A DNA stretch of 64,000 bases, from assembly GCA_020025295.1 (NCBI GenBank), contig JAHHSJ010000003.1, positions 1-64,000 of the forward strand. Reading direction: 5' to 3'. Positions 40,742-48,986 of the stretch are shown here, one piece after another. Made by a program: the position numbers and the translations under genes. Position 1 is the stretch's first letter, and every line of letters starts with the position of its first letter. Below the pieces are notes generated by a model. That model made no database searches. It was not told where the DNA came from and saw nothing but the letters and a program-made list of their open reading frames with translations. The stretch is from Oscillospiraceae bacterium. Lineage in GTDB: Bacteria; Bacillota; Clostridia; Oscillospirales; Oscillospiraceae.

Positions 40742-41827
40742 TTAATCCCAAGGGTCCCAACCCTTGTTCGAATCCTTCTTCCGCTTGGAGAAGGAGTTGG
40801 AGCCAAAGGTGTTCTTCGGCGTTTCATACCGGGGCGGCTCGGTGTAATTGGGCGTCTCCACTGTCTCGGTATGCTCGGCTGCGGAAGTGCTTCCCGTATA
40901 GACCCGAGTCCGACCGCTGTCTGTGCCCACCAAGGTGGCACACTGCTCCTTCACCGTGCGCTTGCCGGTACGGATTCTGCCCTTCACATACTGGGCCATC
41001 AGCACCATGCCTGCAATACCGTAGATAAACATATCCCAAAGATTTGCCAGCAAGTGATCCCAATAGCCGCTGAAGGACATATTCTCCAGCGTATAGAGCA
41101 GGCCTTCACCCACCGACATTCCCATCCAGTTGCAGTTGATATACACATCCCAGGAAATCAGGCTCAGACCCAGCCCCACAAAGGAGCTCAAAATACAAAG
41201 CAGGATTGCCTTTTTATCCCGACGACCGCCCAGCTTGAAGTAGCCCCAGGCGGAACAGATCGGCATGAGAATCAGCAGCAGACCGGACACGGCCTGAAAG
41301 AGGACCGCAATCAGAATGGAAGGAAGGATTCCCACCACGGCACCCAGCAGAGCGCCCAAAAATCCCTTACCGTAGCTGCCCTGCTTCTCCGTGGCGGATG
41401 CCTTTTGCACCCACTCTTCCACGCAATTGCTGTGCACCATATCGTAGCGCTTACCGCACAGCATAGCTGCATTGGGGGCATCTTCTCCGCAGATGGCACA
41501 ACAACGGGGCGGATAAATACCGTTTGTCTGCAAAATGCTGACGATAGCGTCCACATTCTGCAGCACCTGTTCCACAGGGCCCTTCCAATCGTAAAACACT
41601 TGACGATCTCCGGCACGGAGCATCACGCCTTGCTGATTGGCCTCCAACTGGATCTGATGTGCCTGCTCCGGCAGAAGCGAAGCATTCACCGTCAGAAAAA
41701 CCTGAATCCGCTTGCGGTTGATCCAGACCAGTTCCACCGGATACCCGCCGCGGACACCGTATGCCTGCTCGTCGATCACCCGGAACTGTTCTGCCTCCAA
41801 AAACTTCAGCTTTCCCTTTCCGCTCAT
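40742..41827 (-). CDS. Zinc-ribbon membrane protein of unknown function
   Basis: A 361-residue protein I do not recognise. Residues 1-100 are soluble; about 104-135 hold a likely zinc ribbon (CCAICGEDAPNAAMLC, then KRYDMVHSNC). About four to five hydrophobic segments follow from 150 to 290 (GFLGALLGAVVGILPSILIA and ILLCILSSFVGLGLSLISW among them), and the last 70 residues are polar, rich in Thr, Pro and Lys, ending KGWDPWD. It starts 13 bases after the SLOG gene with AAGGAGG, so the two form an operon. A SLOG sensor paired with a membrane protein invites the idea of a signalling or stress module (inference). Confidence 0.7.
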   Translation of the reverse strand: MSGKGKLKFLEAEQFRVIDEQAYGVRGGYPVELVWINRKRIQVFLTVNASLLPEQAHQIQLEANQQGVMLRAGDRQVFYDWKGPVEQVLQNVDAIVSILQTNGIYPPRCCAICGEDAPNAAMLCGKRYDMVHSNCVEEWVQKASATEKQGSYGKGFLGALLGAVVGILPSILIAVLFQAVSGLLLILMPICSAWGYFKLGGRRDKKAILLCILSSFVGLGLSLISWDVYINCNWMGMSVGEGLLYTLENMSFSGYWDHLLANLWDMFIYGIAGMVLMAQYVKGRIRTGKRTVKEQCATLVGTDSGRTRVYTGSTSAAEHTETVETPNYTEPPRYETPKNTFGSNSFSKRKKDSNKGWDPWD

Positions 41828-41840
41828 ACTCTCTGCCTCC

Positions 41841-42350
41841 TTAAAATTCCGACGGGTCCAGCTGGAATACCTCCAGTCCCTGTCGAAGGCCTCGCAGCAG
41901 CGTTTTATAGGTTCCGCCCGAGGGGGTGCCGTCATAAAGTGCAATCATGCGATGAGAGCGCTCAACCAGATAGTAATTGCGCCGCATCATGCAGTCCGGT
42001 GTATAATGATGCTGCACATAGGTTTCCAGATCGCACTGCGCCAGCAGCCGGCGATAACGATCCTGCTGCGGCGTCGTCCAGCGGTCGGCCTGCCCATCAA
42101 AGGGAATGGCTGCTTCCAGCCGGATGTCTCCGTGCCGCTCTTTCGCCCTCAGCACCGCTTCACAAAAAAGCATATCGCCGCCCTGCGCCATGCCGCAGAT
42201 AAAGTGGCGGTAGCCTTCTGCATAGGCCCGCTCCAGCAATTCATCCAATGCCGCTTTACACCGCAGGCATCGTTCACCCCATTCATTCGTCCGCCACGGC
42301 AGGCGATTTGGGCGGTGGCCCGTAAAACAGCAGGTGATTTCTTCATTCAC
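41841..42350 (-). CDS. SLOG-domain protein (DUF1273/YpsA-like)
   Basis: A 169-residue Rossmann-like SLOG protein. CCFTGHRPNRLPW near the N-terminus, GYRHFICGMAQGGDMLFCEAVL (about 47-68) and the C-terminal SHRMIALYDGTPSGGTYKTLLRG (about 130-152) are the nucleotide-pocket motifs of the YpsA group. SLOG domains bind or process nucleotide-derived ligands; the exact activity is not known. GTG 42350 gives MNEEITCCFTGHR with AGAGG eight bases upstream; GTG 42359 is too close to that site. It heads a two-gene operon with the zinc-ribbon membrane gene. Confidence 0.82.
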   Translation of the reverse strand: MNEEITCCFTGHRPNRLPWRTNEWGERCLRCKAALDELLERAYAEGYRHFICGMAQGGDMLFCEAVLRAKERHGDIRLEAAIPFDGQADRWTTPQQDRYRRLLAQCDLETYVQHHYTPDCMMRRNYYLVERSHRMIALYDGTPSGGTYKTLLRGLRQGLEVFQLDPSEF

Positions 42351-42371
42351 TTCGATCACCTCTTAACGCGT

Positions 42372-42400
42372 ATTGTATGATAAATTTCACTCTGCGTCAA
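42372..42400 (-). promoter_or_regulatory. Promoter of the SLOG operon
   Basis: Minus strand: TTGACG (42395-42400), 17 bases, TACAAT (42372-42377), about 25 bases before the start codon. Confidence 0.8.
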
Positions 42401-42461
42401 TCCACTCCCTTGCTTTCCTTTTTGCAGTGTGCTATACTTCCCCCAGACAACTGAACAGAAT

Positions 42462-42569
42462 GTCTTCGGGGCAGGGTGTAATTCCCGACCGGCGGTAAAG
42501 TCCGCGAGCCATTTTGGCATGATTCGGTGCAATTCCGATACCGACAGTAAAGTCTGGATGAAAGAAGAT
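42462..42569 (+). ncRNA. FMN riboswitch (RFN element)
   Basis: The conserved blocks of the RFN aptamer appear in order: TCTTCGGGGCAGGGTG, ATTCCCGACCGGCGGT, AAGTCCGCGAGC, TGATTCGGTGCAATTCCGA, ACCGACAGTAAAGTCTGGATG and closing AAAGAAGA that pairs with the start (the long block is split here by one overlapping base). It binds FMN and lowers expression of the riboflavin transporter gene downstream. After it, CTCCTT at 42584-42589 is complementary to the AAGGAG ribosome site at 42646-42651, so control is probably at translation. Confidence 0.95.
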
Positions 42570-42659
42570 GTGTTTTATTTACGCTCCTTTTGCGTGGATA
42601 GCAGGCACCTGGAAGGCATTGCTCTTTCGGGTGTTATCTATTTTCAAGGAGTGTTTTTT

Positions 42660-43262
42660 ATGAAAACCAACCGCATTTCTGTCCGGGCCCTTGTGGTCAC
42701 CTCCATGCTCAGCGCCGTTGCCTTTGTGCTGATGTTTCTGGAGTTCCCGATTCCCATCATGCCCCCCTTTATCAAGCTGGACATCTCCGACTTGCCGCCG
42801 CTGCTGGCCTCCTTCGCTCTGGGCCCCATCTACGGCGTGGTGGCAGAGCTGTTAAAAAACCTGCTGCACATCCTCATTCAGGGCAGCTCCACGGCCTATG
42901 TGGGTGAGCTGTTCAACTTCCTCTGCGGCAGCTTTATGTGCTTCTTCGCCGGTCTGATCTACCGGCATAAGCGCAGCCGCTCCGGCGCTCTGATCGCCAG
43001 TCTGGTGGGCTGCGCCGTCATGGCTCTCGGCTCGGTTCCTCTGAACTATTTCATCGTTTACCCTGCCTATGAGGTGTTTTACCATCTGCCCATGGATGTC
43101 ATCATCAAGATGTATCAGGTCATTCTCCCCTCCGTTGATGGTCTGCTGGAATGCCTGATGGTCTTTAACCTGCCCTTCACCTTCTGCAAGGGCCTCATTG
43201 ATGTACTGATCTGCTTCCTGATCTACAAACCCCTCTCCCCCATCCTCCACGGCAGCCACTAA
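42660..43262 (+). CDS. ribU: Riboflavin ECF transporter S component
   Basis: A 200-residue membrane protein with six helices that captures riboflavin for a shared ECF module. RALVVTSMLSAVAFVLMFLEFP opens it, KLDISDLPPLLASFALGPIYG (about 37-57) is the classic RibU flavin-binding loop region, and GSVPLNYFIVYPAYE lies near 125. The FMN riboswitch directly upstream fixes the substrate. AAGGAG at 42646-42651 sets the ATG at 42660. Confidence 0.95.
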   Translation: MKTNRISVRALVVTSMLSAVAFVLMFLEFPIPIMPPFIKLDISDLPPLLASFALGPIYGVVAELLKNLLHILIQGSSTAYVGELFNFLCGSFMCFFAGLIYRHKRSRSGALIASLVGCAVMALGSVPLNYFIVYPAYEVFYHLPMDVIIKMYQVILPSVDGLLECLMVFNLPFTFCKGLIDVLICFLIYKPLSPILHGSH

Positions 43263-43281
43263 ATGAAAATCCAGTTTCTTC

Positions 43282-43314
43282 CGGCGGTGACTTCAACGGT
43301 CACCGCCGTTTTTT
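43282..43314 (+). terminator. Terminator of ribU
   Basis: CGGCGGTGAC and GTCACCGCCG with a seven-base loop, then six T. Confidence 0.92.
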
Positions 43315-43352
43315 CGCCCGATTTATGCTCATATGAGAATATAATCATAGGT

Positions 43353-43381
43353 TTGACCAACATATCATGCGATGTTATACT
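43353..43381 (+). promoter_or_regulatory. Promoter of the zinc-uptake operon
   Basis: TTGACC (43353-43358), 17 bases, TATACT (43376-43381). A CTCATATGAG palindrome at 43329-43338 just upstream could be part of a metal-repressor site, but I cannot match it to a known Zur box. Confidence 0.7.
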
Positions 43382-43402
43382 GTATTAGTTGGAGGTGTAT
43401 CC

Positions 43403-44419
43403 ATGAAACGAGTCCTACTGTGCCTGCTGCTGACGCTGACCATGCTGCTGTCCGGCTGCGGCACTCCATCTTCGAAAACTGACCCTGATGTACTGCAAGT
43501 GGCTGCCACCACTTACCCCGTTTACCTGCTGACCGAGGCGGTCACCGAGGACATTCCCAATGTGGAGGTCCGACTGATCGTGGATCAGGAAATCAGCTGT
43601 CTGCACAACTACACCCTTACCATGCGGGACATGGTTGCGGTGGAGCAGGCGGATGTGCTGGTGCTCAACGGAGCCGGCATGGAGGAATTTCTCTCCGATG
43701 TGCTGCGGGACCGGGTGTGCATTGACTCCAGCGCCGGAATGACGCTGATTACCCCGGACGATGGGGCGCATCAGCACGATCACGGTGCCGAGGAAGCTGA
43801 GCCGGACCACCATGCGCAGGACCACGCGCAGGAAGAAGCGCACGAACACGACAAGGAATCGGAGCACGAGGAAGAACACTCTTCTGCTCATTCCGGTCAT
43901 CATCACCACGAACACGATCCCCACATTTGGATGGACCCTCTGCGTGCCATTCAGATGGCAGACAACATTGCCGAGGGGCTCAGCGAGATCGACCCGGAAC
44001 ACGCCGATGCCTTTGCAAAAAACACAGAAGAGATCCGAGAAACCCTGACTACCTTCCACGCAGAAATGCAGACCAAGCTTGGGGACAAGCACTATGATCT
44101 CATCACCTTCCACGACGGCTTTACCTACTTTGCCGACTCCTTCGGTATGCACATTCTGGCAGCTGTCGAGGAGGAAGAGGTCAGCGAGGCTTCCGCTGCT
44201 GCCATTGTCCACATTTCCGAGTTGGTGCAGGAGCACCACCTCCCCGCCGTATTCACCGAGGTCAACGGCAGCGACGCCACGGCCAATGTCATTGCCCGGG
44301 AATGCAATATTAAGACCTATCCCCTGAGTATGGGAATGAGCGGCGACGGCCACGGGCTTTCCGCTTACATGGACATCATCCGCTCCGATATTGAAACGAT
44401 TATGGAGGCCTATCAGTGA
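43403..44419 (+). CDS. znuA: Zinc/manganese ABC transporter substrate-binding lipoprotein
   Basis: A 338-residue cluster A-I metal-binding lipoprotein. The lipobox LSGC ends at residue about 18. A metal-ligand His sits in LHNYTLTMRDM (about 65), and a histidine/acid-rich loop spans about 125-173 (HQHDHGAEEAEPDHHAQDHA and on to GHHHHEHDPHIWMDP), typical of zinc carriers. The second-lobe ligands are in LITFHDGFTYFA and the Glu/Asp-rich end. It heads an operon with the ATPase and permease; its stop overlaps the ATPase start. GGAGG precedes ATG 43403. Confidence 0.92.
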   Translation: MKRVLLCLLLTLTMLLSGCGTPSSKTDPDVLQVAATTYPVYLLTEAVTEDIPNVEVRLIVDQEISCLHNYTLTMRDMVAVEQADVLVLNGAGMEEFLSDVLRDRVCIDSSAGMTLITPDDGAHQHDHGAEEAEPDHHAQDHAQEEAHEHDKESEHEEEHSSAHSGHHHHEHDPHIWMDPLRAIQMADNIAEGLSEIDPEHADAFAKNTEEIRETLTTFHAEMQTKLGDKHYDLITFHDGFTYFADSFGMHILAAVEEEEVSEASAAAIVHISELVQEHHLPAVFTEVNGSDATANVIARECNIKTYPLSMGMSGDGHGLSAYMDIIRSDIETIMEAYQ

Positions 44420-45189
44420 AAAAGCCCATTAAACATCCCAACTGTATGACAGGCTGCCACGGCTCCTGCTGTCTGCGGGTCAAAGATCTGACCGTAGTCC
44501 GGGGCGATGACACGCTGCTGGATCAGGTCAGTTTCCACATGCACTGTGGGGAACTGATCGCCCTGATCGGCCCCAACGGTGCCGGCAAGAGCACCCTCTT
44601 CAAGAGCCTGCTGGGGCAGTACGACTACACCGGAACCATCACCTATCAGACTGCCGATGGCAAGCATATGAAGCCGCGCATCGGCTATGTGCCTCAGAGC
44701 CCCACCTTTGACGCCGGCGATCCGGTAACGGTGCTGGATCTGTTCACCACCGCCATTTCCAATTATCCCGTTTTCCTCCCCACCCCGAAAAAACTGAAGG
44801 AGAAGGTGCTCTCCTGTCTGGAGCGAGTCAACGGCGAGTCCCTCATCAACAAGCAAGTGGGCGCTCTGTCCGGCGGTGAATTGCAGCGTGTGCTGCTGGC
44901 TATGGCTTTGGAGCCGGTGCCCAACATCCTCATTCTGGACGAGCCCACCTCCGGCGTGGACATCGCCGGTGAGCGGCAGCTGCTGGATTTGCTGGACGAC
45001 ATCCGCTCCAAGTACGATCTGTCCATTCTTCTGTCCACCCACGACTTTGCCACCATTCAGGAAGTGGACAAGGTCATTCTGCTGAAAAAGAGCGTGCTTC
45101 GTCAGGGGCCGCCCAAGCTGGTTTTGTCCTCTCCGGAGTTTAAGCATCAATTCCCCGGCGATCATATGCGAGGAGGTGAGATGCAGTAA
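44416..45189 (+). CDS. znuC: Zinc ABC transporter ATP-binding protein
   Basis: A 257-residue ATPase. The Walker A is IGPNGAGKSTLFKSLL (about residues 53-68), the signature LSGGELQRVLLA (about 150), Walker B LILDEPTSGVD (about 171). Unusually it has a cysteine-rich N-terminal tip, CMTGCHGSCCLRV (residues 10-22), which could sense zinc or anchor a metal. It starts with GTG overlapping the znuA stop (GTGA) and ends one base into the permease start. Confidence 0.92.
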   Translation: MKKPIKHPNCMTGCHGSCCLRVKDLTVVRGDDTLLDQVSFHMHCGELIALIGPNGAGKSTLFKSLLGQYDYTGTITYQTADGKHMKPRIGYVPQSPTFDAGDPVTVLDLFTTAISNYPVFLPTPKKLKEKVLSCLERVNGESLINKQVGALSGGELQRVLLAMALEPVPNILILDEPTSGVDIAGERQLLDLLDDIRSKYDLSILLSTHDFATIQEVDKVILLKKSVLRQGPPKLVLSSPEFKHQFPGDHMRGGEMQ

Positions 45190-46037
45190 TGGAATTCTGG
45201 TATTCTCTGGTGGATCTGCTCCCCTTTGCATGGGCAGAAAACGGCAGTATGTTCTTCATGAAGAACGCGTTGCTGGCCATTCTGGTCATCTCCCCCCTGT
45301 TCGGTCTGCTCAGCACCATGGTGGTGCAGGCCAAAATGAGCTTCTTCTCCGACGCTCTGGGCCACAGTGCCTTTGCCGGTATTGCCATCGGCGCCCTCTG
45401 CGGGCTCTCCGCTCCCACTTGGTGCGCTGTGGTGCTGGCGGTGGTGTTCGCCCTGCTGTTCAGCCTTGTGCGGCACAGGAGCAATCTGGCCAGCGACACG
45501 GTCATCGGTGTGTTTTCCTCCACTGCCGTGGCTCTGGGCATTTTCCTCTCCACTCTGGGCGGCAGCAGCTTTACCAAGTTTAACAGCCTGCTGGTGGGCG
45601 ACATTCTTTCCGTTTCTCCCACTCAGATCGCTCTCCTCGCTGTCATTCTGCTGGCGGTGATCCTGCTCTGGATCTTTGCCCTGAACCACCTCACCCTCTC
45701 CGCCATCCACCCCGCTCTGGCGGACAGCCGAGGCGTCAATCTGCTGCTGGTGGACACTCTGTTCAACTGCACCGTAGCTGTGGTGGTCACTCTGAGCATG
45801 ACTTGGGTCGGTTTGCTGATGATTAACTCTCTGCTCATCCTGCCGGGTGCCATGGCACGCAACATTTCCAAGAGCATGAAGCAGTACACCCTCTTCTCGG
45901 TGCTGGGAGCTGTGGTAGCCGGTATTGCCGGTTTGATGCTCTCTTACTACATCGGCTCTTCCACCGGCGCCAGCATTACGCTGGTTCTCGCCTTCCTTTT
46001 CTTGGTGACCTTTGCCTTCCGCAAGAAGCGGCTATAA
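45189..46037 (+). CDS. znuB: Zinc ABC transporter permease
   Basis: A 282-residue ABC-3 family permease with eight to nine helices. Marks of the family are the DALGHSAFAGIAIGAL coupling region (about 55-70), the SDTVIGVFSSTAVALGIFL segment and GLLMINSLLILPGAMARNISKSMK (about 214-237). It shares one base with znuC (TAATG), so all three subunits are translationally coupled and form a complete uptake system. Confidence 0.92.
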   Translation: MEFWYSLVDLLPFAWAENGSMFFMKNALLAILVISPLFGLLSTMVVQAKMSFFSDALGHSAFAGIAIGALCGLSAPTWCAVVLAVVFALLFSLVRHRSNLASDTVIGVFSSTAVALGIFLSTLGGSSFTKFNSLLVGDILSVSPTQIALLAVILLAVILLWIFALNHLTLSAIHPALADSRGVNLLLVDTLFNCTVAVVVTLSMTWVGLLMINSLLILPGAMARNISKSMKQYTLFSVLGAVVAGIAGLMLSYYIGSSTGASITLVLAFLFLVTFAFRKKRL

Positions 46038-46050
46038 GAAATCTCACAAC

Positions 46051-46100
46051 AAAAAAACACACAGGCTGCTATGAAAAATCATAGCAGCCTGTGCTTTTTT
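46051..46100. terminator. Bidirectional terminator
   Basis: CACAGGCTGCTATG and CATAGCAGCCTGTG, a perfect 14-bp stem, with seven A before and six T after; ends znuACB and the minus-strand sugar operon. Confidence 0.95.
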
Positions 46101-46124
46101 CTGCTCCGGGATTCCGGGTGGGAA

Positions 46125-46982
46125 TTACTTCCGCGCCTCGGCAATCAGATCGGAGATCTTATTCATGGCATACTTGTCTGCGTACAGACTCACTTCCGGG
46201 AACTGCTTATAGTTCGGCAGCATTTCCAGCGTGATGTAGTCATCATAGCCGATCTTGGCAATGGATTTTGCCACCGCTTCAAAGTCCACATCACCAGCAA
46301 ACAGGTCCACAAAGGCACCGATGCCAGCCTGATCGAAGCGATAGTCGGACATATGCAGCTTTTTGATGTGCTTGCCCAGAATCTCCACCCACTGCTCGGG
46401 ATAGCCGGTGTAGATGACATTGCCCACATCCAAATACATACCCACATACTCGGAGCCGATCTCATCCAAGAAATGAGCCGTCTCCAGCGGGGACAACAGG
46501 AACTTATTCCAGACATTTTCAATGCCGATGGCCACCTTGGCCTGCTCCGCATCCTTGGCAAGACGGGACAGGGCCTCCTGACTGCGCTCATAGGCGACAT
46601 CATAGCGGATTTTCTCCGGCTTGGACGCAAACTCACATCCCACATAGCCGGGCACCACCAGAATGGTGTCGGCGCCCATCAAATGAGCGGCTTCGATCTG
46701 CTTCTGAACAGTGTAAAATGCCTTATCACGGATGGTCTGGCTATCCGACACCAGATTGTTTTCCCACAGGCTCCAAACGCCCACGCTGGGAATTTCCAAT
46801 CCAAGATCCTCGGCCATACGGCGCATGGACAGAATCTCCTTCTCACTGGTGGACGGATTCAAATATCCGCTTTCACTCATCACCGGCTCCACGCCGTTGT
46901 ATCCGGCCTTCTGTGCATGCTCGAACATCCAGCGCACATCGGTGGTTTCGGTAAAAGAAAACAGACTGATTCCCTGCTTCAT
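46125..46982 (-). CDS. Sugar phosphate isomerase/epimerase (TIM barrel) 1
   Basis: A 285-residue xylose-isomerase-like TIM-barrel protein. Metal-site residues are expected in IGIENVWNKFLLSP (Glu, about 150), YVGMYLDVGNVIYTG (Asp, about 180), KKLHMSDYRFDQ (His, about 212) and YITLEMLPNY (Glu, near 255). It is the last gene of the sugar operon, 21 bases after the Gfo/Idh gene. It probably isomerises or epimerises a sugar or keto-sugar acted on by that dehydrogenase. ATG 46982 is ten bases from AAGGAG; GTG 46991 is too close. Confidence 0.85.
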   Translation of the reverse strand: MKQGISLFSFTETTDVRWMFEHAQKAGYNGVEPVMSESGYLNPSTSEKEILSMRRMAEDLGLEIPSVGVWSLWENNLVSDSQTIRDKAFYTVQKQIEAAHLMGADTILVVPGYVGCEFASKPEKIRYDVAYERSQEALSRLAKDAEQAKVAIGIENVWNKFLLSPLETAHFLDEIGSEYVGMYLDVGNVIYTGYPEQWVEILGKHIKKLHMSDYRFDQAGIGAFVDLFAGDVDFEAVAKSIAKIGYDDYITLEMLPNYKQFPEVSLYADKYAMNKISDLIAEARK

Positions 46983-47003
46983 TCTGTACACGCTCCTTTT
47001 TTC

Positions 47004-48002
47004 TTACAGTTGGACGGTCTCGCCGGTTTCCAGCGAAGTCTTGATTGCCAGAATCACCTGCAGCACATGGCGGATATCGCTGGGGGTAATCGCCGTGATG
47101 GGAGTTCCCGCATCAATGTGGTTGATGAAATGCTCCAGCTCACACTGGTAGGCATCATAAGGATCAACCTCCAGCATCTGCGCTCCGCCTTCGCCATACA
47201 GCCAAGTTTCACGGACTGCAGAGGCCACATCCTCCAGATTGGTTCCGGCACGCATACGGTAGCACACCGCATGCTGATCGCCCACTACATTCAGCTCCAT
47301 GGTAAAGGGGAAGCCTTCCGGCATCTCAATGATGCTCTCCGAAGTGGCCTTGACCCCATTTTCAAAGGTCAGAGAAGTGGCCACATGATTCCAGCTGCCC
47401 AGCTCATTCTGCTGGCCCACAGCATAGACCTGACGCACCTTGCCGAAGATATAGCACAGGTAGTCGATGTCATGCAGGTGCAGGTCAAACAGTCCGCCGC
47501 CGCTGTTTTCCGGGCGGCGATACCACTCGCTCCACGCAGGATGCACGGACAGGCGGCTGGCACGGGCGTATTTCACCTTGCCCAGCGCACCGGACTCATA
47601 CAGTTCCTTGGCTTTGACATACTCCGGCCAGAAACGGACGGCCTGACCCACGGCAAACTGCACGCCGGCCTCTTCCGCCGCATTCAGCATCCGGTCCAGA
47701 GATTCCATGGTCAAAGTGACCGGTTTTTCACAGATAATGTGCTTTTTATACTTTGCACCCAGCAGTGCATACTGCTCGTGCAGGAAGGTGGGCAGGCAGA
47801 TATCCACCACATCCACTTCTGCCGTGGTGAGCATTTCGTCGCCATTGGAATACCATTGGCAGCCTGCTTCTTCTGCCAGCGCACGGCCCTGTGCTTCATT
47901 CAGATCACATACAGCAGTGACCTTCGCATTTTTCATGGCTTTATAGGCAGTCAGATGGGTCTTTCCCATGAAGCCAGCGCCGATGATTGCAATACGAACC
48001 AA
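47004..48002 (-). CDS. Gfo/Idh/MocA family oxidoreductase
   Basis: A 332-residue NAD(P)-dependent sugar or inositol dehydrogenase. The Rossmann start is IAIIGAGFMGKTHLTAY (residues 4-20), the catalytic-lysine motif is IICEKPVTLTMESL (about 88-101), and FDLHLHDIDYLCYIFG (about 175) carries the active-site His. TTG 48002 is the likely start (MVRIAIIG, six bases after AGAGGTG); two GTG codons further up lack a spaced ribosome site. Sandwiched in a sugar ABC operon with two isomerase-like enzymes, it likely oxidises the imported sugar. Confidence 0.9.
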   Translation of the reverse strand: MVRIAIIGAGFMGKTHLTAYKAMKNAKVTAVCDLNEAQGRALAEEAGCQWYSNGDEMLTTAEVDVVDICLPTFLHEQYALLGAKYKKHIICEKPVTLTMESLDRMLNAAEEAGVQFAVGQAVRFWPEYVKAKELYESGALGKVKYARASRLSVHPAWSEWYRRPENSGGGLFDLHLHDIDYLCYIFGKVRQVYAVGQQNELGSWNHVATSLTFENGVKATSESIIEMPEGFPFTMELNVVGDQHAVCYRMRAGTNLEDVASAVRETWLYGEGGAQMLEVDPYDAYQCELEHFINHIDAGTPITAITPSDIRHVLQVILAIKTSLETGETVQL

Positions 48003-48023
48003 GTCAAACACCTCTTTCACCGT

Positions 48024-48986
48024 TTACTTCTTGCGGATGTTGTTGATGTTGCTAAGCACCACAGCACCCACAATGATCGCACCGGTGATGATGGTCTGGA
48101 CATTGGTATCCACGCCCAGAATGTTCATGGCGTTGGAGATCACGCCCATCAGCAGGCAGCCCAGGAATGCACCGCTGATGGTGCCCTTGCCGCCGTCGAA
48201 GGTGACGCCGCCGATAATGGCAGCAGCCAGTGCGTTGGTTTCGTAGTTCATGCCGGCATTGGCAGTAATGGAGTCAATACGGGCGATGAACACCATGCTG
48301 GCCACAGCGCAGAACAGGCCGGAAATGCCGTACACGACGACCTTATAACGGGTCACATTGATGCCGGACAGGAAGGCGTTCTTCTCATTGCCGCCCAGAG
48401 CCACCACACGGCGGCCGAACTTGGTGTAGTTCATCATCACATAAGCCAGAACAATCATCACAATCAGCACCAGCAGCATAGGAGAAAACACCTCAAAGAA
48501 CTTGACCTTCAGGCCGTCAAAGGCGCCGCCGAAGTTCATGATGCGTCCGCCGGATGCCGTCAGAGCCAGACCGTAGAAGGCCTTGCTGGTACCCAGAGTG
48601 ATAACCAGAGGAATGCACTTGCTCTTTGCGATAACAAAGCCGTTCAACAGACCGCAGAGCAGGCCGGTGCCCATGCCAGCGACAATGGCCAAAGGCAGAG
48701 GCAAGTTGTTATTGATGAGAAGGTACATGACGACGCCGCTGAGCACCATGATGTTGCCGATTGACAGGTCAACACCGCCGGAGATCAGCAAAATGCTCAT
48801 TGCCATGGTGAGGATGCCCAGCACGCAAATCTGCTGGAAGATGGAAACGATGTTGCTCAGTGCGATAAACTTGGGGTTGATGATGGAAATTGCAACCACA
48901 ATCACCGCAATGACGATAGCCAGCAGCACGCGCTGATCTTTCACCAGCTTCTTCGCCGTGGAGGTCTTGCTCAGATTATCTGCCAT
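48024..48986 (-). CDS. Sugar ABC transporter permease (RbsC-like)
   Basis: A 320-residue permease with about nine to ten helices, of the ribose/galactose/autoinducer group. GGVDLSIGNIMVLSGVVMYLL (about 69-90) and the ALGGNEKNAFLSGINVTRYK coupling segment (about 196-215) are characteristic, as is ETNALAAAIIGGVTFDGGKGTI near 250. Its start overlaps the ATPase stop by 11 bases, so translation is coupled. Confidence 0.93.
   Translation of the reverse strand: MADNLSKTSTAKKLVKDQRVLLAIVIAVIVVAISIINPKFIALSNIVSIFQQICVLGILTMAMSILLISGGVDLSIGNIMVLSGVVMYLLINNNLPLPLAIVAGMGTGLLCGLLNGFVIAKSKCIPLVITLGTSKAFYGLALTASGGRIMNFGGAFDGLKVKFFEVFSPMLLVLIVMIVLAYVMMNYTKFGRRVVALGGNEKNAFLSGINVTRYKVVVYGISGLFCAVASMVFIARIDSITANAGMNYETNALAAAIIGGVTFDGGKGTISGAFLGCLLMGVISNAMNILGVDTNVQTIITGAIIVGAVVLSNINNIRKK

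Noticed and set aside
46071..48764. An 897-codon open frame on the plus strand opposite the sugar operon
   Set aside because: It is antisense to three well-recognised genes, has histidine- and glutamine-rich low-sense composition and no family motif; it arises from codon bias of the minus-strand genes.
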